64,000 nucleotides of DNA from Deinococcus carri (lineage in GTDB: Bacteria > Deinococcota > Deinococci > Deinococcales > Deinococcaceae). Below, in pieces: positions 39,300 to 59,572 of this stretch. Location: NCBI RefSeq assembly GCF_039545055.1, contig NZ_BAABRP010000016.1:1-64000 (forward strand), in the 5' to 3' direction. Numbering within the stretch: position 1 is the first letter of the stretch; every line of letters starts with the position of its first letter. The notes under the pieces are model-generated. The model did not search any database. It worked only from the letters and a program-made list of their open reading frames with translations, and was not told where the DNA came from. The translations under genes and the position numbers were made by a program.

Positions 39300-39897
39300 C
39301 TGCTGGGACTGGTCCACGGCTCAACTGGCGCGCCTGAACGAGCATTTCCAGGGCCAGCACGGCCGAACCTCGCCGCGAGACGAAGTTCTGCGGGCTGGGG
39401 TGCGGGCAGGCGAGGGTGGGCAGGGAAGAGCCGGCGAGGGACCAGGCCTGCTGGGCATGTCGCCCCACCAGCACGACCACTCCCAGTCGTGGCATCTGCT
39501 CAAGCACCTGCCGGGTCAGCGGCGCGGCCTCCGCGTACTGCGCTGGCCGGGGCGTTACCACGCCGCCCTCGCTCATCTGCCAGGGCACGGCGTTCCAGAG
39601 GGCCACGTCAGAGCGGCGCAGGCCCGAGAGGTGGATCAGGCAGCGCATGTTTTCCGCCGTGCCGTCGGGATTGTCCATCGAGACGAAGCGCGTGCGGCTC
39701 ACGACCGGACCGGGCGATTCGAGCAGCAGCAGCACCCGCGCCTCCCTGCCGCCGTCCGCCGGGTCGAAGTAGGGCAGCCAGCGTCCGCCCACAGATTGCT
39801 CCTCCGCCCAGCGGTTGAGGGGGGCGACGTGGGGGGCAAACCTCTGGTCCAACCGGGCCTTCTGGACCTCCTCCGATTTCAGGGCGCGCGTCTCCAT
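39271..39897 (-). CDS. Uracil-DNA glycosylase superfamily protein
   Basis: A 208-residue protein of the UDG fold. The motif A region is LLLLESPGPVVSRTRFVSMDNPDGTAENM, followed by the conserved ALWNAVPWQM, and the motif B region is HPSPQNFVSRRG, close to the HPSP motif of the Mug/TDG and UDG superfamily. The usual catalytic Asp/Asn of motif A is replaced by ESPG, so the substrate may differ from plain uracil. D. radiodurans carries a third, less studied UDG-like gene (DR0022) near its origin, and this may be the orthologue. CACAAT (39904-39909 on the complement) ends 6 nt before the ATG at 39897. Confidence 0.75.
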   Translation of the reverse strand: METRALKSEEVQKARLDQRFAPHVAPLNRWAEEQSVGGRWLPYFDPADGGREARVLLLLESPGPVVSRTRFVSMDNPDGTAENMRCLIHLSGLRRSDVALWNAVPWQMSEGGVVTPRPAQYAEAAPLTRQVLEQMPRLGVVVLVGRHAQQAWSLAGSSLPTLACPHPSPQNFVSRRGSAVLALEMLVQARQLSRGPVPAEGATPSPKE

Positions 39898-39986
39898 CGC
39901 TGCATTGTGGCCTGTCTCCCGGCGCTGCCCCATCCGCTTTCGGGGAGCGTTGTCTGCCTGGAGCCACATGGACTCGCCTGCATAAT

Positions 39987-40015
39987 TTGACTTCGCCTGC
40001 ATCCCAGGCTATCTT
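39987..40015 (+). promoter_or_regulatory. Sigma-70-type promoter upstream of ddrC
   Basis: TTGACT (39987-39992) and TATCTT (40010-40015) lie 17 nt apart. TCGCCTGCAT is directly repeated 19 bp apart across the -35, resembling an operator. The transcript would meet the terminator at 40026-40048 at once. Confidence 0.5.
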
Positions 40016-40025
40016 GTTCTTATCA

Positions 40026-40048
40026 CCGCCGAAGAAGGCGGCTTTTTT
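40026..40048 (+). terminator. Intrinsic terminator immediately after the 39987 promoter
   Basis: CCGCC, loop GAAGAA, GGCGG, then C and six T. The short but GC-only stem and U run are typical of a rightward terminator. Confidence 0.7.
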
Positions 40049-40175
40049 ATTGCTGTTTCGAGGCGTTCCCAGCAGCTCCCGTTTTTGACCCTACCCTGGA
40101 GGCTGCTGGACTTTTGAGAAAGGTAAAAAGCCCGGCTGACACAGGAACTACAGCAAGGCCAGCGTCTCCAGTCTA

Positions 40176-40192
40176 TTATGTTTTTAGCGTAA
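40176..40192. promoter_or_regulatory. Degenerate radiation/desiccation response motif (RDRM) of ddrC
   Basis: TTATGTTTTTAGCGTAA matches 12 of 17 positions of the palindrome TTATGTCATTGACATAA bound by the DdrO repressor; the left half is intact and the right half is weak. It covers the -35 region of the TAAGAT promoter (40200-40205), where a repressor would act. Confidence 0.7.
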
Positions 40193-40211
40193 ACTATGCT
40201 AAGATATACGC

Positions 40212-40904
40212 ATGAAGACCGCTCCTGTCACTCTGGAATTTGGGACGCAGCGCCTGCCCGCCAGCGCGGACGGGTTGCTGCACGCCTCCACCGCCCTCCT
40301 GGCCCTCGGTGTGTCCATGCCCTCCGACTGGTCGGGCTTTGCCGCCGAACACGACCTGCACAGCCCCGAACGCGACTTTGGCGTCGGCCCGGAAGCCACC
40401 CTCGACCCGGCGGAGTTTGCCCGGCTGGCCTTTACGCTCGATACACCGGGGGCGCGGCGCTGGCGCAAGCGGGCGCAGACGCTGCTGGCCCGCGTGCTTA
40501 CCGGCGACGTGCGGCTGGCCGCCGAGATTGCCGAGCGGAGTGCCGACCCCGAGGCGCGGCGCTGGCTGGGGGCACGGCTGGAAAGCACCGATGCCCGCCG
40601 CGAACTGATGGGCACCGTCGCCCGGCATGGCGGCGAGGGGCCGGTGTACGGGCAACTGGGCAGCATCAGCAACCGTAGCGTGCTGGGCACCGACTCCGCC
40701 ACCATCCGCCGCGAGCGCGGGGTGAAGCAGACCCGCGACGGCCTGCGCACCGACGAACTGCTGCGCCTCGCCTACCTCGACACCGCGACCGCCCGCGCCA
40801 TCAGCGAGCGGGGTGCCCAGGGCAACGCGGCCATCCTGCGCCTGCACGAGGAAGTCGCGCGGCGGGAACGCCTGCTGTGGGACAGCCCGGCGCAGGCGGG
40901 GTAA
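40212..40904 (+). CDS. ddrC: DNA damage response protein DdrC
   Basis: A 230-residue protein that matches DdrC of Deinococcus radiodurans (231 residues) almost throughout, including ADGLLHA near the N-terminus, the RRWRKRAQTLLARVLTGDVR and RRELMGTVARHGGEGPVYGQLGSISNR segments, and TRDGLRTDELLRLAY. DdrC is a Deinococcus-specific, strongly radiation-induced nucleoid protein that binds and compacts DNA and protects ends. Its N-terminal part is a winged-helix-like module and the C-terminal part is helical. TAAGAT (40200-40205) ends 6 nt before the ATG. A degenerate RDRM lies over the -35. Confidence 0.93.
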   Translation: MKTAPVTLEFGTQRLPASADGLLHASTALLALGVSMPSDWSGFAAEHDLHSPERDFGVGPEATLDPAEFARLAFTLDTPGARRWRKRAQTLLARVLTGDVRLAAEIAERSADPEARRWLGARLESTDARRELMGTVARHGGEGPVYGQLGSISNRSVLGTDSATIRRERGVKQTRDGLRTDELLRLAYLDTATARAISERGAQGNAAILRLHEEVARRERLLWDSPAQAG

Positions 40905-40998
40905 GAGAGGCGGAAGGCGCAAGGCCGCGGGGGCTGGGGCGAATGCTCCGGCCCTTTTTTTGCCATCGGCCATCCGCCATGGGCCTTCTGCCTCTCCT
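40904..40998. repeat. Heptad-repeat hairpin with internal terminator after ddrC
   Basis: The left arm (GAAGGCG-like heptamers, 40904-40930) and right arm (40962-40998, complement made of GATGGCC and GAAGGCC units) pair around the terminator at 40931-40961. Confidence 0.65.
40931..40961 (+). terminator. ddrC terminator
   Basis: GGGCTGGGGC pairs with GCTCCGGCCC around GAAT, followed by seven T. A classical rightward intrinsic terminator. Confidence 0.8.
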
Positions 40999-41007
40999 CA
41001 TCCGGTC

Positions 41008-43171
<2,164 letters not shown>

Positions 43172-43231
43172 AGAACCTGTAACCAACTTCACAAGTGGCG
43201 GCTAGGGCGAGCGGCTTAAGCTCCGGGCACC

Positions 43232-44653
<1,422 letters not shown>

Positions 44654-44656
<3 letters not shown>

Positions 44657-44750
44657 GTGGTCAGTAGGAAGTGGTGAGTGGGGGCAGAGGCAAAAGCCAG
44701 AGCTTCCGCCGCGCTTTTTCCACTCACTACTGACCACTTCCCACTAACTC
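44654..44750. repeat. Heptad-repeat hairpin, AGTGG type
   Basis: The left arm is a chain of AGTGGTC, AGTAGGA and AGTGGTG-type heptamers overlapping the cfa-like stop codon. AGTGGTCAGTAG (44656-44667) pairs with 44727-44738. It stands between convergent genes, probably a bidirectional terminator. Confidence 0.7.
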
Positions 44751-44752
44751 CC

Positions 44753-46846
<2,094 letters not shown>

Positions 46847-46939
46847 CGGGAGGCTCCTTCGGAGGGGCTGTGGGTTGTAGGCCGTGGGCTGTGGGGGCAG
46901 GGGCGGCAGCTCAGGCTCCAGCGCCGCTTTTCCTCCAAC

Positions 46940-48136
<1,197 letters not shown>

Positions 48137-48180
48137 GAGGGCATTCTGGCGCAAGCGGGGGCGGGGGTTACCGGACCGGT

Positions 48181-48492
48181 TCAGCTCTGGCTGGCGGTCT
48201 CCGGTTCGGCCTCGCCCCGCAGATACTCCACAATGCCCTCCAGGTCGCCGGGCGTCAGGTTTTGCAGTAGCCAGTCGGCGTCCACCTCCTCCCCCCTGGC
48301 CCGCGGGTTCAGAATCGCGGCCAGCGTCTCCAGCAGCCCGCCGATCAGGTCTTCCTCATCCTGGGCACTCCCCGCCTCGGCCAGCCGCCGCTCCTCGGCC
48401 AGCGAGAGGGGCACGGACGCGAAGCGCAGGTCGTTGATCTCGAAATCGGGGCGCTGGCTCACCTGCTGGCCGAACTTGACGGTGGGGGTCAT
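48181..48492 (-). CDS. Small acidic protein, third gene of the DUF4157 operon
   Basis: A 103-residue acidic protein, with VKFGQQVSQRPDFEINDLRFASVPLSLAEERRL and then VDADWLLQNLTPGDLEGIVEYLRG. The last segment resembles phage tail-assembly chaperones, which share a short acidic build and a WLL-x-NL pattern, but this is only a shape similarity. It overlaps the upstream gene by 4 bp and is followed by ackA, which has its own promoter. The function is unknown. Confidence 0.65.
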   Translation of the reverse strand: MTPTVKFGQQVSQRPDFEINDLRFASVPLSLAEERRLAEAGSAQDEEDLIGGLLETLAAILNPRARGEEVDADWLLQNLTPGDLEGIVEYLRGEAEPETASQS

Positions 48493-49493
48493 GGGGTCTC
48501 CTTGTGAGTGGGCTGAATGCCGGGCTGCGGCTTCTTGACGCTGTGGTCAAACCAGGGCGCAGTCTGGGGATTGAAGTCAAAGTGGAACCACTCTGTGTAG
48601 TCGATCAGGGCGTTGTAGACCTCTTTCAGGCAGTATTCGAAAATGGGAACGGCGTTCGTGCCGTGTGACAGGGTGATGACCATGCTCATCTCGTGTGTCC
48701 CATTCGTCTTCGGGTCCTGGGTAAGGGCCACAAAGTTGCGCACGCGCGGGTATTTCCTTTGAATATCGAGATGCAGCTTGAAGAGCAGAAGCTGCATCTC
48801 TTCGTCCTGCTGCATGTACTTGACGTAATCCCCTGCACCAAAGCGCAGGAGAGCATAGTAGAGCCACTGCTCCTGCATCACGCTGCAGAGGGCCGAACCC
48901 ATCCAGTAGGTCTCTTCCTTGTAGCCCCCGTGTTCGAGCTTGGTACCAGGAGGAGCGAGAGGTCCACTCAGCCAGGTCCAGAGTGCCAGTGCAACAGATG
49001 GAAGACGTTTCCCACCAACGTAAACGTCGCTTTTTCTATCAAGGGCTATCCAGTTGCTGTTTTCATAAAACAGCTTGGCACTGTTAAAAATCAAACGGAT
49101 ACACTCTACCTGGTTGTACTGCCCGTGAATATAAGCAAGGCCATCAGCAAGATATTCCTGTTCCTCGAAATCGATATCGTAGTGGAACTGGGTGAACCGG
49201 GCACAGTAATCCGTCCAGCCATGATAGGCAGCCCAGGTGCGGGCTTTTTGTTCATCCGTGAAGGGTAAGCGGAAACGAATCTGGAGCCAGTCGTCTTCCG
49301 GATCATCGAGAGCTTCGGCGGTCAGGCCGTCATAGATGAACTTTACCCAACCGGCGCGTTCTTCCAGGATGGTGACGGCGTATTTGGGGTCGTGCAGGAA
49401 GGCCTGTACCACTTCCCACGGTCTCCCGTAGACCTCCGGCACCTCTTCCGGTTCCGGCGGCTCACGGGTCCATAGGCGCTTCAACCAGCTCAT
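48489..49493 (-). CDS. Hypothetical protein, second gene of the DUF4157 operon
   Basis: A 334-residue soluble protein with many aromatic and acidic residues (FHYDIDFEEQEYLADGLAYIHGQYNQVECIRL, then YGGYKEETYWMGSALCSVMQEQWLYYALLRFGAGDYVKYMQQDEEMQLLLFK). No family is recognised. By eye the coding DNA between about 48950 and 49250 is much richer in A and T than its neighbours, a sign of transfer. It overlaps the DUF4157 gene by 4 bp and the small gene by 4 bp, so the three are translationally coupled. An immunity or partner role is a hypothesis from position. Confidence 0.65.
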   Translation of the reverse strand: MSWLKRLWTREPPEPEEVPEVYGRPWEVVQAFLHDPKYAVTILEERAGWVKFIYDGLTAEALDDPEDDWLQIRFRLPFTDEQKARTWAAYHGWTDYCARFTQFHYDIDFEEQEYLADGLAYIHGQYNQVECIRLIFNSAKLFYENSNWIALDRKSDVYVGGKRLPSVALALWTWLSGPLAPPGTKLEHGGYKEETYWMGSALCSVMQEQWLYYALLRFGAGDYVKYMQQDEEMQLLLFKLHLDIQRKYPRVRNFVALTQDPKTNGTHEMSMVITLSHGTNAVPIFEYCLKEVYNALIDYTEWFHFDFNPQTAPWFDHSVKKPQPGIQPTHKETP

Positions 49494-52400
49494 CGCTTCT
49501 CCTCTTCCCGCCTGTTCGTCTGGGCGGCCTCTTCCTGGGGCGGCTCATAACCCAATTCATTGGTCACGGTCGTGGAACCGTATCCCGCGATGGCTGCCAG
49601 GGTCTTCACTTCGCGGTCGAACGGGGCGAGGGGCATCAGGCGGCCCCCCAGCATCTCCGGGATCAGTCCCGTCGCCGCAGTAAAGGCGTTCTTGCCCACG
49701 TCGCCCCTCACCTTGTCCAGTCCGGCGCGGGCCTGGCCGGAGGACGGCAACAACGTGTCGCCCTGTTTATAGGCCGAGGCTGTCCCGACCACGAAAGTTT
49801 TGAAGACTTCCTCGCTGAGCCAGCCGCCCGCCAGGCTGGCGGCCCCGGCGGCTCCCCCGCCCCGGTAGGCCGCGTTCAGGGCGCTGCCCTTGCCCCGCAC
49901 GTCGGCCCACATCTGTTTTGCGCCCGTCCCGTAGACGCGGGGGAGCTGACCCAGCCAGTTCTGCTGCGGCTCGAAGCTCGTTACGCGCGGCTGGATCAGC
50001 TGCCGGTGCGTTTTCACGACCTGGGACATGAACCTGCCACTGGCTGTCCGCCGCGCGTATTCTTCCGCCATCTCCCTGGTCACGCGGGCGCTGGCGGCCC
50101 GGCGTGCGGCAGTCCTGGAAAGGGTCTGGCCTGCCGCCGCTGCTTCATTCCGCATGGCGCGCGCGGCATGGCTGACCAGGCCATGGTTGGCGCGCTGGAG
50201 TTCCTTACGCCAGCCCGCTGCCAGCGCCGGATTGACCGCAATCGTGTTCTCGATTTCGCGCCCCAGCCGCATGGCCCCCATCGGTCCGGCCGACCCCAGC
50301 CACTGCCCCCGAACCTCCTCAGCGACCTCATGGCCGACATGAGAGACGTAATTCTTCATGCTGGCAAGAGTGCGCTCGGCGGCATCGAAGACGCGACCCG
50401 TGAGGGAACCCTGGGAGACATAAAGGCCGCGGGCCTGTAGGCTACGCCGTACTTCCAGTTCGCTGGCTGCGGTTTGACGGCGTAGATTCTGCCACCCCCG
50501 GCTCATTCCGGCCTTTACCCTCAATCCACCCACCGCCAGCGCGTCCCTCATCTCCTCAAGCTGGCCTCGCGTCCACTTCCGTGCCTGACCTGCCCGTTGG
50601 CCCAGAGCCTTCAGGGCGGGGCTGCGGTTCACGAAGCCTTTTACGCCACCCACCACGGTGTTCTTGATGGCCTTCCAGCCCTTCCCGGCCACCCGGCCTG
50701 CCCGCGCGGGCCATGCCGACAGCCGGCGGAGATGGGCAGAGACGTTCGCATCGAGGGCGTGGAAGCCGCGTCCCAGGGCGCTCTGACTCAGCCTCCGGCC
50801 AGCACCTGACAGGACGGGCCTGACGTATCTGCCCGCGGCGACTTGGGTGAGCCTGCGCCCCCGGGTGAGTGGCCGGGCCACCGTCGCGGCAACGCCGGCC
50901 CCCCTGGCTCTGGCGACCAGAGCCAGGGATGCCGCCGCCTGGGTGGCAGCGGGACTGAGGGCCTTCAGGGCCTTTCCGCCGACATTTAGAACAGGGCGGG
51001 CGACTCCCCGGGCAAGCCCGCCCACGAGTTTGGCCGCTGGGCCAAGGGCCACGCCCAGAGCGCCGTCGGTCAGCAGGCTCTTGGCCGAGATGTCCTTGTT
51101 CCACTTCTTGCCGCGCAGCGCGTTTTCCACGACCTGCCCAGCGGCTCCGCCCAGCGCTCCCGAGGCGAAGAGGGCCGCGACCAGGGCGGGACCGGCCAGA
51201 CCGCCGGTGGCCGCTGTCAGGGCCGCCGCCCCGGCAATCACGGCACCACCCACGACGATGGCCGTCCCCACCTTGGCCACCTGAATCCCGGCCTCCTTCA
51301 GGAAAGCGGCGGCCCTTTGCACCCTGGGGCTATTCTTGATGGCTCGGACAGTGCGAGCGACGCTGCTCATGGTGGCCCGCCCCTTCTTGACCAGTTCACC
51401 CCATCCCCTGGTGGCCTGCTGCTGGGCTGCGGCGGCCGCCTTCTTGATGCCAGTTTTGGCCTGCTCGTACAGGGCCTGCGTGTCAGCCCTGGCCCGCTGC
51501 CCCAGGGCGCTTGCCCTGGTTCGGAGGTGGTCGGCAGCTGCCTTCACCTTCTCGGCCGCCTGGGCAGCCGCCCCGCGCACATCAAAGGTCGCGGCCTGGT
51601 GAGAGGCCGCCCGAGCCAGGCGGGCAACCCCAGACTGGGAGACGGCGTGCCCGGCCCGGTGAATAGTCTGGGCGGTGAGGGCTGCCAGGGCAGAGGCTTG
51701 GTTCTTCAGCCCCGCTTTGACCTGCCGGGTGGTGGCCTGGACCCTTTGCCGTACGCCCGTTGCCGCCCGTGTCACCAGCGTCCCGGCCCCGCGAGCTGCG
51801 CCCTGGACCCTCTGCTGCACTGCGGCTGTGACCCTCCCGGCGTCGGCCTTGACCTGGGCCGCGATCTGCCGCGCGGCCTGGATGGCCGGTCTGGCCGCGG
51901 CCTCGGCCTGGTGAATGGCGGCCTGCACGGCCCGCTGGGCGTTTTCCTTCACCCGCTGGGCTGACCCGCTGACTGCTTGCACCGCCCGGTCCTTGACGGT
52001 CTGAATGACCTTGAGGGGATTGGGCCAGCGCTGAATGGCGGGGGCACTCCGCTGGGTGGTCTGGGACAGAGCCGCCAGCCGGGCCGCCGATGGGACAGTT
52101 CGTGCCCCGGGCTGGCGTCCAGGACGCCCCGCATGGGTGCCGAAGCGGGGGCCGGCAGGCCGGTTCGCCAGCCGCGCGCCCAGTTCCCTGGCTTCCGCCT
52201 CCAGACCCGCGTCCGGGTCCACCCCCGACCCTACCCGCCCCAACGCCTGCTGCTTGACGTGCGTGGCCTCGTGCGCCAGCAGTTCCAGGCCGCTGCGGGT
52301 GTTCGGGTTGAAGGTGCCCCGCCGGAAGTAGATGTCGGCTCCGGTGGTAAACGCCACGGCATTCACGCCCTTTGTCAGTTCGTCCGCCTCGGCGTCGTCG

Positions 52401-53254
52401 TGGATGCGCACGCGACTGAGGTCATGGTTCAGCCCCGCCTCAAGCTGGCGCTGGACCGCCGCCGGGAGGGGCGTGCCTGACCCCCGGCGTGCCTGGATGC
52501 GCGCGCTGACGGGCTGCGCCGCCTCCTGCTCCAGCCCCGCCAGTTGCCGCTGCACCGCATACAGTTGCAGGGCCGCCGCGTCCTGGGTCTGCTCAGCCTC
52601 TTCCCGCTGCTGGGCCTCGGCCACCGCGCGTTGCAGGCTGGGGCGCTCGCCCGCCGGCATCAGCGACAGCGCGACCTGGGCCACCTGGCCACTGATAGGG
52701 TGCCGTTGCAGGTTGACCAGGTGTCCGGCGTACTGGGCGTACCGTTCCTGCGGAGCCTGCCGGTCTTCCCGGAAATTCCGGGCCAGAGTCTGCGCCACCT
52801 GGCGTTGCAGGGAGCTGAACTGCGCCGACTCCGCCATCGTCAGGCGGCGGTTCTCGATCTGCTCGGCCTGAAAGCGCATCACCGTGACCCATTCGGCGGG
52901 CGTGGCAGGTCGCCGCGGGGGCCGTGCGGGCAGGGCGTGGTCCTGCTGCCGCTGCTGGGCCATCGCCAGCGCCTGTTCCGGAAGGTCCTGGGCCAGCTCC
53001 GCCGCCTGGTGCTCCAGCGAGGCGCGCTGCTCTCCCAGCCGCGCCTCCTCGGCCGCGCGCAGTTCGGTTGCCCGGAAGACCGGCTGGACCACCTGCTGTT
53101 GCCGCTCGGGCAGGCGGCGGGTGTGCTGCCCGAGCACCAGCGCCTCGTGGGCGAGGGACCGGACCGCGGGGGGCGATTGGAGGCGGACCACGCTGGCAGG
53201 TCGGGCGAATGTCGGAGACGGCTGCGTGGTCTTCCTGTTCTTCGGCTCGAACAT
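49490..53254 (-). CDS. DUF4157 (eCIS-core) domain protein, 1254 residues
   Basis: A giant protein with an N-terminal Gln/Ala/Arg-rich helical region (about 1-250), a DUF4157 domain (about 255-340) and a long C-terminus. The DUF4157 core is recognised from LPAAVQRQLEAGLNHDLSRVRIHDDAEAD, AVAFTTGADIYFRRG and the metallopeptidase-like LLAHEATHVKQQ (HEATH near 328). The C-terminal part has Ala/Gln/Arg-rich coiled repeats (about 390-640), a hydrophobic Gly/Ala stretch (about 655-705: AIVVGGAVIAGAAALTAATGGL) and a Lys/Glu-rich end. DUF4157 is common in polymorphic toxins and in cargo of extracellular contractile injection systems, but no tail genes are nearby. AGGGAGGA precedes the ATG. Confidence 0.8.
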   Translation of the reverse strand: MFEPKNRKTTQPSPTFARPASVVRLQSPPAVRSLAHEALVLGQHTRRLPERQQQVVQPVFRATELRAAEEARLGEQRASLEHQAAELAQDLPEQALAMAQQRQQDHALPARPPRRPATPAEWVTVMRFQAEQIENRRLTMAESAQFSSLQRQVAQTLARNFREDRQAPQERYAQYAGHLVNLQRHPISGQVAQVALSLMPAGERPSLQRAVAEAQQREEAEQTQDAAALQLYAVQRQLAGLEQEAAQPVSARIQARRGSGTPLPAAVQRQLEAGLNHDLSRVRIHDDAEADELTKGVNAVAFTTGADIYFRRGTFNPNTRSGLELLAHEATHVKQQALGRVGSGVDPDAGLEAEARELGARLANRPAGPRFGTHAGRPGRQPGARTVPSAARLAALSQTTQRSAPAIQRWPNPLKVIQTVKDRAVQAVSGSAQRVKENAQRAVQAAIHQAEAAARPAIQAARQIAAQVKADAGRVTAAVQQRVQGAARGAGTLVTRAATGVRQRVQATTRQVKAGLKNQASALAALTAQTIHRAGHAVSQSGVARLARAASHQAATFDVRGAAAQAAEKVKAAADHLRTRASALGQRARADTQALYEQAKTGIKKAAAAAQQQATRGWGELVKKGRATMSSVARTVRAIKNSPRVQRAAAFLKEAGIQVAKVGTAIVVGGAVIAGAAALTAATGGLAGPALVAALFASGALGGAAGQVVENALRGKKWNKDISAKSLLTDGALGVALGPAAKLVGGLARGVARPVLNVGGKALKALSPAATQAAASLALVARARGAGVAATVARPLTRGRRLTQVAAGRYVRPVLSGAGRRLSQSALGRGFHALDANVSAHLRRLSAWPARAGRVAGKGWKAIKNTVVGGVKGFVNRSPALKALGQRAGQARKWTRGQLEEMRDALAVGGLRVKAGMSRGWQNLRRQTAASELEVRRSLQARGLYVSQGSLTGRVFDAAERTLASMKNYVSHVGHEVAEEVRGQWLGSAGPMGAMRLGREIENTIAVNPALAAGWRKELQRANHGLVSHAARAMRNEAAAAGQTLSRTAARRAASARVTREMAEEYARRTASGRFMSQVVKTHRQLIQPRVTSFEPQQNWLGQLPRVYGTGAKQMWADVRGKGSALNAAYRGGGAAGAASLAGGWLSEEVFKTFVVGTASAYKQGDTLLPSSGQARAGLDKVRGDVGKNAFTAATGLIPEMLGGRLMPLAPFDREVKTLAAIAGYGSTTVTNELGYEPPQEEAAQTNRREEEKR

Positions 53255-53303
53255 CTGTTCCTCCCTGGGCTGCGTTCAGCATAAGCCAGGGAAGACCGGC
53301 TGT

Positions 53304-53744
53304 TCAGCGCAACCGGGTCACCCGCCGCACCTCCGGCTCGCCCGCCACATGCTCCAGCCGCAGGACAGGCGCGTGCGGGTAGTCGGCATAGAGACCCTCG
53401 CCCCACTCAATGACGCTCAGGCGGCTGCCCAGCATCAGTTCCTCCAGGTCCATCTCGTACAGCTCGGCCACGTCGCGCACCCGGTAGGCGTCCACGTGCA
53501 GGAGGCGGCCCGCCGGGGTGGGGTAGGCGTGCATCAGGGCGTAGGTGGGGCTGGTCACGGCGTCCGCGAAGCCCAGCGCCTGGGCCAGCCCCTGCGTCAG
53601 CGTGGTCTTGCCCGCCCCCAGCTCACCTTCGAGGAACAGCGCCGCGCCCGCGGGCAAGGCCCGGGCCAGCGCCGCCCCGAGCGCGCGCTGCTCGTCCTGG
53701 CCGCGCAGCAGGCGGGACTCACCGGGGAGGAGAGGCAGGGTCAT
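53304..53744 (-). CDS. tsaE: tRNA threonylcarbamoyladenosine biosynthesis ATPase TsaE
   Basis: A 146-residue P-loop ATPase of the t6A37 tRNA pathway, acting with TsaB, TsaD and TsaC. The Walker A motif is GELGAGKTT (40-48) and the family patterns GFADAVTSPTYALMHAY, HVDAYRVRDVAELYEMDLEE and VIEWGEGLY are present. It has the normal length. It starts 12 bp after the end of the preceding gene and is therefore probably the last gene of the roadblock operon, a merely neighbourly association as far as can be seen. Other t6A genes are not in the window. Confidence 0.95.
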   Translation of the reverse strand: MTLPLLPGESRLLRGQDEQRALGAALARALPAGAALFLEGELGAGKTTLTQGLAQALGFADAVTSPTYALMHAYPTPAGRLLHVDAYRVRDVAELYEMDLEELMLGSRLSVIEWGEGLYADYPHAPVLRLEHVAGEPEVRRVTRLR

Positions 53745-53756
53745 CTTGCCCGCAGG

Positions 53757-55718
<1,962 letters not shown>

Positions 55719-55767
55719 AGGCCGGCTCCGGGTTCGGCAGCGGAGGGGTCACAGAGGCAAAGGGAAG

Positions 55768-58158
<2,391 letters not shown>

Positions 58159-58196
58159 GGAAACCTGCCCAAAGTATAGGAAGCCCGCACTTACAA

Positions 58197-58241
58197 AAAT
58201 CGGACTGTCAGAAATTGGACTGCCAGAATATCGGACTGCCC
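58197..58241. repeat. Three tandem 15-16-bp repeats between divergent genes
   Basis: AAATCGGACTGTCAG (58197-58211), AAATTGGACTGCCAG (58212-58226) and a third copy (58227-58241) with an extra base lie between the roadblock operon and kbl promoters. They could be operator sites for an unknown regulator. Confidence 0.6.
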
Positions 58242-58285
58242 GGCGGCCGGGCCGGAGCGGGCCACGGCGGCACTAGACTGCGCGC

Positions 58286-59473
<1,188 letters not shown>

Positions 59474-59474
59474 C

Positions 59475-59551
59475 GGTCAGCCGTCAGCGGTCAGCTTTCA
59501 GCAACACCCTGACCTTCCTGCCTGTTCTGCTGAGGGCTGACGGCTGAAAGC
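59475..59551. repeat. Heptad-repeat hairpin between kbl and menG
   Basis: TCAGC heptamers (GGTCAGC, CGTCAGC) form the left arm. TCAGCCGTCAGC (59477-59488) pairs with 59536-59547. It is followed 9 nt later by the menG -10. Confidence 0.75.
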
Positions 59552-59572
59552 TCACTGCTCTAGAGTCCCCCC

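Larger units (their letters stand above)
39898..40211. other. Regulatory gap between the UDG-like gene and ddrC
   Basis: Contains a complete promoter (39987-40015), a terminator a few bases after its start point (40026-40048), a direct repeat TCGCCTGCAT at 39974-39983 and 39993-40002, and the RDRM-like palindrome with the ddrC promoter (40176-40205). The segment 40050-40170 shows no gene or clear motif. Confidence 0.6.
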
